Of a DNA stretch of 64,000 bases, positions 43,455-51,250 are shown one piece after another. The stretch spans positions 2,976,001 through 3,040,000 of the forward strand of contig NZ_CP115396.1 in assembly GCF_027625995.1 (NCBI RefSeq), read 5' to 3'. The position numbers and the translations under genes are program-made. Under the pieces are notes generated by a model, which saw only the letters and a program-made list of their open reading frames with translations, did not search any database and had not been told where the DNA came from. This DNA comes from Hymenobacter yonginensis (lineage in GTDB: Bacteria; Bacteroidota; Bacteroidia; Cytophagales; Hymenobacteraceae). Within the stretch, counting starts at the first letter, position 1; each line of letters opens with the position of its first letter.

Positions 43455-43495
43455 CACAACCAAAACGGATAAACGATCCGCCAAACGGTAAAAAT

Positions 43496-43569
43496 GGTTG
43501 TGTAGCTCAATTGGATAGAGCATCTGACTACGAATCAGAAGGTTTAAGGTTCGACTCCTTACACGACCA
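43496..43569 (+). tRNA. tRNA-Arg (anticodon ACG)
   Basis: The 74-nt gene folds into a canonical cloverleaf. The acceptor pairs GGTTGTG with CACGACC (one T-G), the D stem pairs GCTC with GAGC, and the anticodon stem pairs TCTGA with TCAGA around CTACGAA. The variable loop is AGGTT, and the T stem pairs TAAGG with CCTTA around TTCGACT. The discriminator is A, and no CCA is encoded. It marks the left edge of a region of different composition. Confidence 0.96.
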
Positions 43570-43582
43570 CATAGCAGCTCTA

Positions 43583-43617
43583 AAACACCCTGTAAACCAA
43601 GCGTTTACAGGGTGTTT
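43583..43617 (+). terminator. Terminator of tRNA-Arg
   Basis: AAACACCCTGTAAAC (43583-43597) pairs perfectly with GTTTACAGGGTGTTT (43603-43617), 13 bases after the tRNA end, and is followed by CTGTTTTC. Confidence 0.85.
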
Positions 43618-43799
43618 CTGTTTTCAGGTAAAACATAGGTAAAACAACTGGTCATTTGGCGATAGCGGTGATGGTGGCCTGTGTGTGCTAACATGTCCCT
43701 ATACCCCAACCCGGACCGCCAGCAGACATTGATGAGTGGTGTCACATCCGGCGAAGCTGTAATGGTACTCGCCCCCACGAGGCAGATGTTATGACAGAA

Positions 43800-44241
43800 T
43801 CTACGAGTCACCGACCGCCGTATTCAGCCGCAATGATTGGTGGTCGAATAGGACGACTGAAAAAAGTACGCCCGCAGCCGAAGCGATAGACCGTTCAAGC
43901 GGTGGGTTTTGCATGAAAGTACACGCCGTGGTGGATGCTCTGGCTAACTGCCTGCACTTGGTGCTAACGCCGGGCAAAGCCGCCGACAGCCCGCAGTTGT
44001 CCGGCCTACTGGCCGCACAGCCCAGCACGGTGGTGGCTGACAAAGCGTACGACACCAATAATATACTGGAAGCCATTACCCTTCGTCAGGCCGCCGCCGT
44101 CATTCCGCCTGAAGTCAACCGGTTGAACCAGCGCGACTACTTTTTGGCCGCCTGAAAGAGGCCTGCGGCTTTGCCACCCGCTACGAGAAAACCGCTCTCT
44201 CCTTTTTAGCTGTGGCCTACCTGCTTGCTGCCCTCGATTAG
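43800..44241 (+). pseudogene. Decayed IS5-family (IS427-group-like) transposase
   Basis: The fragment AEAIDRSSGGFCMKVHAVVDALANCLHLVLTPGKAADSPQL...VVADKAYDTN...AAAVIPPEVNRLNQRDY fits the catalytic core of an IS5-type DDE transposase, with two of the acidic positions. Near 44150 the frame shifts and the text continues as FGRLKEACGFATRYEKTALSFLAVAYLLAALD to a stop at 44239-44241. Compared with intact relatives, the KHLYKERHLVE-type stretch is missing, so there is an internal deletion with a frameshift. No terminal inverted repeats or target duplication were recognised. It is an inactive relic between tRNA-Arg and the GTPase operon. Confidence 0.8.
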
Positions 44242-44320
44242 ATGCGTTAGATGTCCACACAGCTTAATGCAGGAGCCCCGCAGACAACTCAAAAAGTATT
44301 TACCCCTCACTAACTGCTCC

Positions 44321-47300
44321 TCACAGCAACCCGTAGTAATGCTGCATCACTGGGCTTGATGGGAAATCAGTTTTCACGGTTTCAAGTAGGGAGCGGATGG
44401 TAATGGTGTTACTGCCACCCTTTGCTAAATTTTCGAGGGCGTGATGCCATTGCGTATCACCGTCATCTGTTTGTTTTAAGAAACCAACTCTACCGCCAGC
44501 CCGCTTCCATACTTGTCGCTCCTCCGGCCCTCTTTCATACAAATCGGCAAGAATGGCGGAGAGTTTACCCCTACTCGGCGCGGAAACTAATAGCTCAGCA
44601 AGCGTATCGGCGGCGGATAAAGCATTGATTACCACAACTTCTGACTGCGGATGCGCTGCAACTGGGGCAACTTGTGCAATAGTGTTTGTACTGATTTGGT
44701 CATCCAGAAGTCGGGCCAGCATCTCGGCAGCGAAAGCGGCGGCGTTAGCGGCGGCAATGGGTTGCCAACCGGCTTGGTCGGAAGCTGTCTTATTCACCAG
44801 CAGGTCGGAAATACCGCGGATGACGATGCCTTTTGCGTGGTGCGAGTGAACGGGAGCTAGGAACCCATACCCTTCCATTTCTACAGCAATGGCTTGACTT
44901 ACACTTTGGGCGATTAGCTTAAAGGTGGCGGAGCGGTTGGAAGCTACTACTTTCTCGCCGGCGGCAATGGGCTTTACTTCGGCTTTGTAATCATTAGCTG
45001 GTCCAAGTCGATGTTGCCACATTTTGTTGTTAGCAATGAATTTAGCCAACTCTGTAAGCTCGTGCGCTCCAGAATGAGTCTTGATACGGGATTTGTACTC
45101 TTCGCCGTCCTTCCCACCCTCGTAGTGCAATATTTCGGATGAGGCGACAACATCACCGAGGTTCACGTCTTTAATGCCGCCTCCTACGCCCACGAAGAAG
45201 GCGTAGCGGGGCTTGAAGTAGGAAAGGGCACGCTCGGTGGCCTGAGCGGCATCTACGTTTCCCGCACCAGACTCGGCCAAGGCAACTGAGAACTTACGCT
45301 CGTTGTGGTTGAAAATCCCTCGCGTGTAGCGGGTACCCGTTTCAGGGTGTCTTGTGGGCTGCGTTTCCGTTAGAATTTGCTGTACAGCGTTAAATTCTAG
45401 ACCGAGCGCGGTCATTATTAGAACTTCGGTTGACATGTTGGAGGGTGAAAGTTGGGTCGGTGGAACCAGGGTTGAAGACTTGTAGTCAGCCCCCCCTGTG
45501 AATAGACTGGTGAACAAGTGTTTCCATCCACCAAGCTGACTTTCGCATTCGGCCAGAGCAAGGTGGAAATGCTTTTGGTACTTAGCCTTGTCCGCTACTT
45601 TCTGCGCAGACTGCGACCATCTTTTACTGTTAATGAGCCGACCGAGAGCTACCGCGGCTCTCGAATCAATAACTGTGAGGTTTGCCACATAGTCAGCTAG
45701 GTAATAGTCGGTCAGGTTGTCGCAGACAGCCTGCACGGCGAGAACGGCCGTAGGGTCGGCGCGGTATGTGTAAAGCAGCCGAGTGGTGAATGTTGGCTTT
45801 TGTACTTCTTGACGTAAGGTGCTTTCTATGAGTTGAGGATGCTGTCCACGCACCAGTTCGACAATGAGAGCATTAGCGGTTGCCAGCAAGAAAGCCGGAC
45901 GAAAGGCAGACGGAAGCAGTGACCACAACGCCGGACGCTGGGGATGGTGTAACACGTTGGCAAACGACGACTTGGCAATAAGAGGCAGCAACGGGAAAGA
46001 ATCAGTCGGGTTTTCGACCAGCAATCCTAAGTAAGCGTCAACCGTTGCAGCGGGGGTAGTCAGACCCGCAGTTAGCCGAGTTGAATGATGTACCGCGCAC
46101 TCCCAGATTTGTCGCCAAGCGCGTTGCGCGAGGTCAAGGCTGGCCAGCAATGAAGGTCTTCTGACGCACGCAACGCCCGCCAATTCCATCAACTGGCTGT
46201 TGTCGGTTGCTAGGGCTAGGTCCAGCAGGTCGTCATCCGCCACGGTCTGGGCAAGCTTCGCCACATGCGGTGATGTATGACTACGGTGAGTGCTTTCTGC
46301 TGCTACCTGGCGTTGTAAGGCCTCGGCTGGAGGCAGAGTTACTGCAGCTACAGCGGCGTGTAATTCCCACCAGCCACGCTTGCGGCTCAGGGCAAGTAGC
46401 GGTTCAGCAACCACTTTGTCAAGTACAGCCGGCACCGTGGCGGCGAGCAGTGAAGCCGTTTCAGGAGCCGAAGCCAATGTGGCGAGCAGCTTTTTACGAG
46501 TGTCGTCGTAGTGCTGCACTCCCAGCCACCATGCGCGGGTTAAGGTTGGCGTGGGCTGCCGCAACAGGGCAGCAAGGGTAGCATCTATCCCCGTTCGCAA
46601 CCACTGCTGATTTTCCGCGGCGTTTGGTCCCGTATCGAGGTCGAAGGTTTCAGTTATGGCGTCATCCGAACTGGTCGCGGCCGTTAACAGATTTTTTACA
46701 CGGGTGGCAACGGCGGCTTCCAATGCTGAGGCGTCGGCAAAGGGCCTCAGTGAAAATTTTCGCAGCATTCTCAGTGGAGGCTCAGGGGTCGTAGCAATGA
46801 CTTTGGCCACGCACTGTAGCACGGCAGCTTTCACGGATACCCCTTTGGATGGTGCGGGCTGAAGCACTGCCACATCACGCGCCAGTGACATCATCTCAGT
46901 CGCGGGTAACTCAGCCAAACGCCCGTAGTTTGTGAAAGCCCGTTCGTACTGCGTGAGGGCACGAAACTGAACTGGCGCAACCTCCAAAACGTCTAGGAAA
47001 ACGCGAAACGGGGTGGCTTCGGCTGCATTCCAGAGCAGATGCTCTTGAGGCGATAAATCACTAACAGGATCTGCGTCAGCAATGGTAATCAGCGACCGGC
47101 CAGACCAACGCCCCGCCACCACTGGCGGTACGCCAATCAAAAGGCTGCTAACGGTCTCAGAAGCCGGCGGACTAAAGCGGGTTGCCCATGTCAGCAACGG
47201 GCGTAGGCTAGGCAGCATACCATTCCACAGACGTACCAGTAATGCCTCCATCTGCTCCGGCTCGGCGATTACTGCCACCGACGGCACCCCACTGAATAGC

Positions 47301-47749
47301 TGCTCGCCAACCTGCTGCAAGCTACCAGATACCGGCGCAAGGGGTAATTCAATTCGCTCGGCTGGCAAAAATGAAACAGGGGCTAGATTGGTACGGTTGG
47401 CAGCAGCGGGTAGCACCGGCAGCAGCAGGGACAGCACTGCCCCTAGGTCGGGCAGACTGGGTACCGCCTCCAATGGCAGTAGCAGTACGTGCGTAAAAAC
47501 CATGCCGGAGCGAGCAGTAGCCACGTCGGGCCATGTGCGGCTAAGCAGGAAATATCCAGCAGTGGTAGCGGCGGACAGATAGGAAGAAATGCCCGGCGGA
47601 ATTACATCGTTGCCAGGGCGGTCAGTAAAGCCAGGCAGAAAGTTCTGTAGCTGCTCACTGAGCGAAGTACTGCTGGCCAGGTAGCCGTGCGAAGTGCCCC
47701 TAACTGCCCCGTAGTAGGCTTGCTGAATAATGACGGGCGCGGCGGGCAT
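44321..47749 (-). CDS. GAP1-like protein fused to nucleoside-phosphorylase domain and C-terminal EAD-like domain
   Basis: This 1142-aa protein is the last gene of the GTPase operon. The N-terminal ~750 residues (IIQQAYYGAVRGTSHGYLASS, then long helical stretches) resemble the GTPase-associated GAP1 N/middle/C regions of double-GTPase conflict systems. From about residue 772 (STEVLIMTALGLEFNAV) to 1035 lies a nucleosidase/phosphorylase (PNP_UDP/MTAN) domain with AESGAGNVDAAQATERAL, FFVGVGGGIKDVNLGDVV, AVEMEGYGFLAPV and the catalytic-Asp motif IRGISDLL. The final ~90 residues (INALSAADTLAELLVSAP to VMQHYYGLL) resemble an effector-associated (EAD1-like) adaptor. Expected role: sensing plus nucleotide-cleaving toxicity under GTPase control, which is inferred. 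Internal ATG 45436 has no ribosome-binding site, so the fusion looks genuine. Confidence 0.72.
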   Translation of the reverse strand: MPAAPVIIQQAYYGAVRGTSHGYLASSTSLSEQLQNFLPGFTDRPGNDVIPPGISSYLSAATTAGYFLLSRTWPDVATARSGMVFTHVLLLPLEAVPSLPDLGAVLSLLLPVLPAAANRTNLAPVSFLPAERIELPLAPVSGSLQQVGEQLFSGVPSVAVIAEPEQMEALLVRLWNGMLPSLRPLLTWATRFSPPASETVSSLLIGVPPVVAGRWSGRSLITIADADPVSDLSPQEHLLWNAAEATPFRVFLDVLEVAPVQFRALTQYERAFTNYGRLAELPATEMMSLARDVAVLQPAPSKGVSVKAAVLQCVAKVIATTPEPPLRMLRKFSLRPFADASALEAAVATRVKNLLTAATSSDDAITETFDLDTGPNAAENQQWLRTGIDATLAALLRQPTPTLTRAWWLGVQHYDDTRKKLLATLASAPETASLLAATVPAVLDKVVAEPLLALSRKRGWWELHAAVAAVTLPPAEALQRQVAAESTHRSHTSPHVAKLAQTVADDDLLDLALATDNSQLMELAGVACVRRPSLLASLDLAQRAWRQIWECAVHHSTRLTAGLTTPAATVDAYLGLLVENPTDSFPLLPLIAKSSFANVLHHPQRPALWSLLPSAFRPAFLLATANALIVELVRGQHPQLIESTLRQEVQKPTFTTRLLYTYRADPTAVLAVQAVCDNLTDYYLADYVANLTVIDSRAAVALGRLINSKRWSQSAQKVADKAKYQKHFHLALAECESQLGGWKHLFTSLFTGGADYKSSTLVPPTQLSPSNMSTEVLIMTALGLEFNAVQQILTETQPTRHPETGTRYTRGIFNHNERKFSVALAESGAGNVDAAQATERALSYFKPRYAFFVGVGGGIKDVNLGDVVASSEILHYEGGKDGEEYKSRIKTHSGAHELTELAKFIANNKMWQHRLGPANDYKAEVKPIAAGEKVVASNRSATFKLIAQSVSQAIAVEMEGYGFLAPVHSHHAKGIVIRGISDLLVNKTASDQAGWQPIAAANAAAFAAEMLARLLDDQISTNTIAQVAPVAAHPQSEVVVINALSAADTLAELLVSAPSRGKLSAILADLYERGPEERQVWKRAGGRVGFLKQTDDGDTQWHHALENLAKGGSNTITIRSLLETVKTDFPSSPVMQHYYGLL

Positions 47750-47751
47750 TT

Positions 47752-48594
47752 TCAGGAAGCTACTAACAGGGTGAGATCGGGGCTGTGCGTGCCATCCGCT
47801 AGCACCACGTAGCCTTTTTGCTCGGGACCATCTACAAAATCTTCGTTGGGCATGTCGGGGTCGAGCGTAGTTTCGGTAGATGAGACACCCAGGATACGTA
47901 GCGCGTTAGGCTCCCAGGTAGCCGCTAGGAAATCGGCTAGGAAAGGCAGGCAGCTACGGAGTTGGTCGGCAGGACGAGGGGCATCGGCTACGTTGGGCAG
48001 GGTATCCCAGCAGGTAAGCGCCACTGTTAGGCGCGGTTGCCGGGCGAGGATAAGTGCCGACTGCCCCCTAACATAGCGCAGCATTTGCAACAGCTCGATG
48101 TAAAAAGCTGGGTCCGACAGCTCGCCGTTAGCCAGTGCCTCTTTAGCTCGGGGCCGCTGCTCGATGAGGTGTGAGCGGGACCGGTTAGTAACATCTTCGA
48201 GAGACTTGACTTCGTCCGGCCGAATAAACAGCAACCACTCGTCGGCCTGCGTAATCAGCTCCTGCCAACGCGGTGAAATAAGGTATTGATTGACAATGCG
48301 CTGCACCTGTTCGCCGGCGTAGTCCGGGAACGTAAGCGCTACTTCCTGTCCCTGAAGGTTGGTCACGGTGAAGCTAATTTCCTCATTGAACCCACTCGGG
48401 GTGTGCCCGGCCGATCGGCCTTCACGCAGACGTTCGATGATGTGGTTGATGGCCGTTAGGTCAGTGGGTGGGGCAGCCATTTGCAGTGCGTACTGCGGTG
48501 CCCGCCGCCTATCGGTGAGGCGCAGGTAGAGCTGGCCGACGTAGTGCGTTTTGCCAACGTGAGGACCGCCCAGAATCAGTAGTTGATGGGACAT
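47752..48594 (-). CDS. Double-GTPase-type GTPase 1 (DO-GTPase1-like)
   Basis: This 280-aa protein has a P-loop at the very N-terminus (LLILGGPHVGKTHYVGQLYL, GxxxxGKT at residues 9-16). The G3-like motif LTFPDYAGEQVQRI follows near 90, and a G4-like TCWDTLPN near 185. This matches the first GTPase of the double-GTPase conflict systems (with GAP1 and an all-helical partner). It starts 5 bases after the stop of the second GTPase gene and stops 2 bases before the GAP1-like start. It probably forms a switch with that GTPase. Confidence 0.75.
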   Translation of the reverse strand: MSHQLLILGGPHVGKTHYVGQLYLRLTDRRRAPQYALQMAAPPTDLTAINHIIERLREGRSAGHTPSGFNEEISFTVTNLQGQEVALTFPDYAGEQVQRIVNQYLISPRWQELITQADEWLLFIRPDEVKSLEDVTNRSRSHLIEQRPRAKEALANGELSDPAFYIELLQMLRYVRGQSALILARQPRLTVALTCWDTLPNVADAPRPADQLRSCLPFLADFLAATWEPNALRILGVSSTETTLDPDMPNEDFVDGPEQKGYVVLADGTHSPDLTLLVAS

Positions 48595-48599
48595 CGATT

Positions 48600-49622
48600 T
48601 CAGCGGATTACTTGGCGACGTAGCAGAAAAAGGTCTTGTTCAGTAGTGGACGGCACTGGCACCGGCGGCGTGGTGCCTAGTTCGCGGCAGTGCGTATCAA
48701 GCAGCCACGCCACACTGTCCAGCACCTGCGGGTGCCAGCGGTCGGCCCCGCTCAGTTCCACGCTAACTTCGAACTCGCGGTAATGGCGCGGGGCGGCGTG
48801 TTGCAGGTGCTGACTGATATCGGTCAGAAACTGCGGACGCTCATTAGGCACATCGGCTTTGGTCCACACTAGTCCTAGCGGACGGGAACCGAGCCGGTGC
48901 GTGAGCCGGTCAGCCAACTCCTTGATTTCCCCGCGGGCCTGACCACGCTGGGTTCCAGTAAGACGTTCACGGTCGGCAAATAGCAGGAAGGCGCGGCTGT
49001 GCTGATAAACCCAGCGGGCACCCGCAGCAGTATCGGAGTCGTGCTTGATAATCCAGTCGGTAAACCACTCCCCGGGCGCATCGGTGAAGAGGACATCGAG
49101 TACGGCCGCCGGCTCATCTTCTGACCGCAAGGCCAAGTGCAGAATACCCGGTACGCGGCCCTCATCTCTACCGGTGCTTCGGCTGGTGTGCGGTGGAAAC
49201 TGAATATCTGTTCGGCTTTCCTTGAAGGTAAGGTAGCTGGCAATAGCCTCCCAACCGGGCAGTGTATAAGAGCCCGCAAACCTGTAGCCCGGAATGCCTT
49301 GCCCCTGCCGAAGCAGCGCGTAGAGAAGGGCTAGAAACGTGGTTTTGCCAGCATTGGCCGCCCCTACTAGCCCAATGCATAGCACCCGTGAGCGGGCCGT
49401 AAGCAGGCGCATATCCTGCGCCCCTAGCGGGCTGCCCGTCCAACTCACCCGAAAGCCGGCCGGCAGCTCCGTAACCTCGCTCGGCCCTAACGCGGCGGCT
49501 TTACCAGATTCGGCTTGGTTGGCTGCTTTCTTTCGAAACTTGCACTTGGTTCCGTCGCCGCCACCTTCTTCAGCGCAACCCGACTCCTCGGGGTGGCAAT
49601 AGGTTTGGGTGCACGTTATCAT
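48600..49622 (-). CDS. Double-GTPase-type GTPase 2 with N-terminal Cys-rich segment (DO-GTPase2-like)
   Basis: This 340-aa protein has a P-loop in LCIGLVGAANAGKTTFLALLYAL (GxxxxGKT at 87-94). It also has FTDAPGEWF (G3 DxPG near 175) and VWTKADVP (G4 near 255). The N-terminus contains four cysteines and a histidine (C4, C9, H10, C16, C27) that could bind a metal. It overlaps the preceding gene by 4 bases (ATGA at 49619-49622), indicating translational coupling. It fits the second GTPase of double-GTPase systems. No GAP arginine can be identified by eye, so regulation by the GAP1-like protein is inference. Confidence 0.75.
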   Translation of the reverse strand: MITCTQTYCHPEESGCAEEGGGDGTKCKFRKKAANQAESGKAAALGPSEVTELPAGFRVSWTGSPLGAQDMRLLTARSRVLCIGLVGAANAGKTTFLALLYALLRQGQGIPGYRFAGSYTLPGWEAIASYLTFKESRTDIQFPPHTSRSTGRDEGRVPGILHLALRSEDEPAAVLDVLFTDAPGEWFTDWIIKHDSDTAAGARWVYQHSRAFLLFADRERLTGTQRGQARGEIKELADRLTHRLGSRPLGLVWTKADVPNERPQFLTDISQHLQHAAPRHYREFEVSVELSGADRWHPQVLDSVAWLLDTHCRELGTTPPVPVPSTTEQDLFLLRRQVIR

Positions 49623-50905
49623 AAGCGGGAAGCCAGCAGGCGGTCGGTGAGTAAATCGTGAAGCAGAATGACAGCTAGTTGGTCAGGGGCGGCAGGATGG
49701 TCAGAGCGCAAGCCGGTGCGGTCTTGTAACTGTTCAGGGGCGGCGTGCTGGTGCAGTACTTGAGTAAGAAACGCCGTGAGAGTGGTGCGCTCGGCACAGG
49801 CAGTCATTACCAATGGTAATGACTGACGCAATGCCGCGCGGTTTTCATCGACGGCAAAGACCGCAACCAAATCGGCCAGCGTTTGGGGTTCGGGTTTGCC
49901 ACCCACCACAGCGCGGTAGGTATCAGTTAGCAGAAAATCTACGCTCACCGGAATGGTATCGGGTACCAGCTTCGCCAATTCTACGGCCATCACGGCGGGT
50001 AATAGGGCAGCATCCAGGTCACGGTAGCTTCGGCGGAGCGTAGTGGAGTACAGCGTTTCCTTCCACCACAGTAACTGGCTACGCCGCTCCACCGCCTTCA
50101 GCGACTGATGCGATTTGGCAAGTGTGTCGGTTATGGCTTTGCTGACAGAGCCGAAGAACTTGTTGACTTCTGCCTCTAAGCTTACAGTAGAAAGCGACTG
50201 GCTGAAACTTTGCAGAGCGGTTTCAACGGCTGACGTAATGCCAGCGGACGCTTTTATGCCAAAGTTCTCATACCAATCAGCTGAAGGTTCCTGAGTATTT
50301 CTGTAAGCGGTTTCTATCTCTAGGGACTGCACTGAGTTGGTCATTTCAACTCGCAACTTGTCATTGTCCACCTTGGCACTCCCAAATTTAAATCCGCTCA
50401 GTTTAAACGGCTCAATCTGAGGTGTCAACGCTGTCTGCTCTAATGACCACTCCGCAACAGCATGCACCTCCAACTCGCTGCCGAACTTCTCTAGCAGCAG
50501 TTCGATAGCAGGTTGCTCCGAGCCGAAGTCCGCGAAATGGTAATATCCGCTGGCGGTGTAGTAGAGGACTTTTAAAGCCGTCATGTCTTCCGCTGCTCGC
50601 TCGTACAGGGCGCTCAACATAACTCCCCGCACTGTTTGACGGGGCATGGCTCCCCTGAACTTGCCGCCAGCTCCCGGCCAGTGTTTTTTTATTACCTCAT
50701 ACGTAGCAACCAGTAAGGGACTGTCCTCCGCCACGTGGGCATCGAGAGCTACTAGCGTGTAGCAGCGTATCTGGCTGGGAGTTTTCTTGAAAAGTTTGAC
50801 CAAGTCCCCAACAGCTTTTAGAAGTTGTTCGCGGCGCGTATCATCGTCTCCGATGCCGAAGAAGTCGTTTTCGTGCCAGAGGTCAAAAAGGGGATTGACA
50901 GACAT
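49619..50905 (-). CDS. GTPase-associated all-helical protein (GASH-like)
   Basis: This 428-aa soluble protein is predicted to be almost entirely alpha-helical. It begins MSVNPLFDLWHENDFFGIGDDDTRREQLLK and includes a helical TALKVLYYTASGYYHFAD stretch, an amphipathic VETALQSFSQSLSTVSLEAEVNKFFGSVSKAI segment, and a C-terminal LAVILLHDLLTDRLLAS. It occupies the position of the helical partner in GTPase-centred conflict operons (GASH), and this assignment rests mostly on context. The start ATG 50905 is preferred; the longer open frame would add 33 residues from the spacer. It is the first gene of the four-gene operon. Confidence 0.65.
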   Translation of the reverse strand: MSVNPLFDLWHENDFFGIGDDDTRREQLLKAVGDLVKLFKKTPSQIRCYTLVALDAHVAEDSPLLVATYEVIKKHWPGAGGKFRGAMPRQTVRGVMLSALYERAAEDMTALKVLYYTASGYYHFADFGSEQPAIELLLEKFGSELEVHAVAEWSLEQTALTPQIEPFKLSGFKFGSAKVDNDKLRVEMTNSVQSLEIETAYRNTQEPSADWYENFGIKASAGITSAVETALQSFSQSLSTVSLEAEVNKFFGSVSKAITDTLAKSHQSLKAVERRSQLLWWKETLYSTTLRRSYRDLDAALLPAVMAVELAKLVPDTIPVSVDFLLTDTYRAVVGGKPEPQTLADLVAVFAVDENRAALRQSLPLVMTACAERTTLTAFLTQVLHQHAAPEQLQDRTGLRSDHPAAPDQLAVILLHDLLTDRLLASRL

Positions 50906-51250
50906 AAACCTGGAGTAATTTCTAAAATGGTTAGCGTGAGATGCTAACGCAAGATAAGCGAGCTGTGACGAACAAACGGCAGTAAAACTGGCATGAAGCC
51001 CCATCTATGGACTTTCACTCGTTTAACTTGTAAGAAGATTACGTCAGGATAATGCTCTTGCGTACGCCCTACAGCATAAAGTTGATGAACAGCTTGTCAG
51101 TTTTACTACCCAGTCTGGCCTGTGGCAGTGCTAGTCCAACATAGAGAGTTGTATACTCTGATCCCGGATAGTTCAACCGCGGAGAGGTGTGATTTAACGT
51201 TCCAACAGCTGTTCACACGCTCTAAGACCGCTTCGAGCTTTGTTAGTATG
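50906..51250. other. 345-base spacer upstream of the GTPase operon
   Basis: The region lies between the helicase stop (51251) and the first GTPase-operon gene, both on the minus strand. A TATCTTGC word (reverse complement of 50949-50956) resembles the Bacteroidota -7 box, with a TTTG roughly 18 bases upstream, so a promoter is plausible. A GTTAGC/GCTAAC inverted repeat lies at 50930-50947. No coding gene is supported. Confidence 0.45.

Noticed and set aside
45436-45438. Internal start for a separate nucleosidase gene inside the GAP1-like gene
   Set aside because: No ribosome-binding site precedes this ATG and the frame is continuous, so a fusion is favoured.
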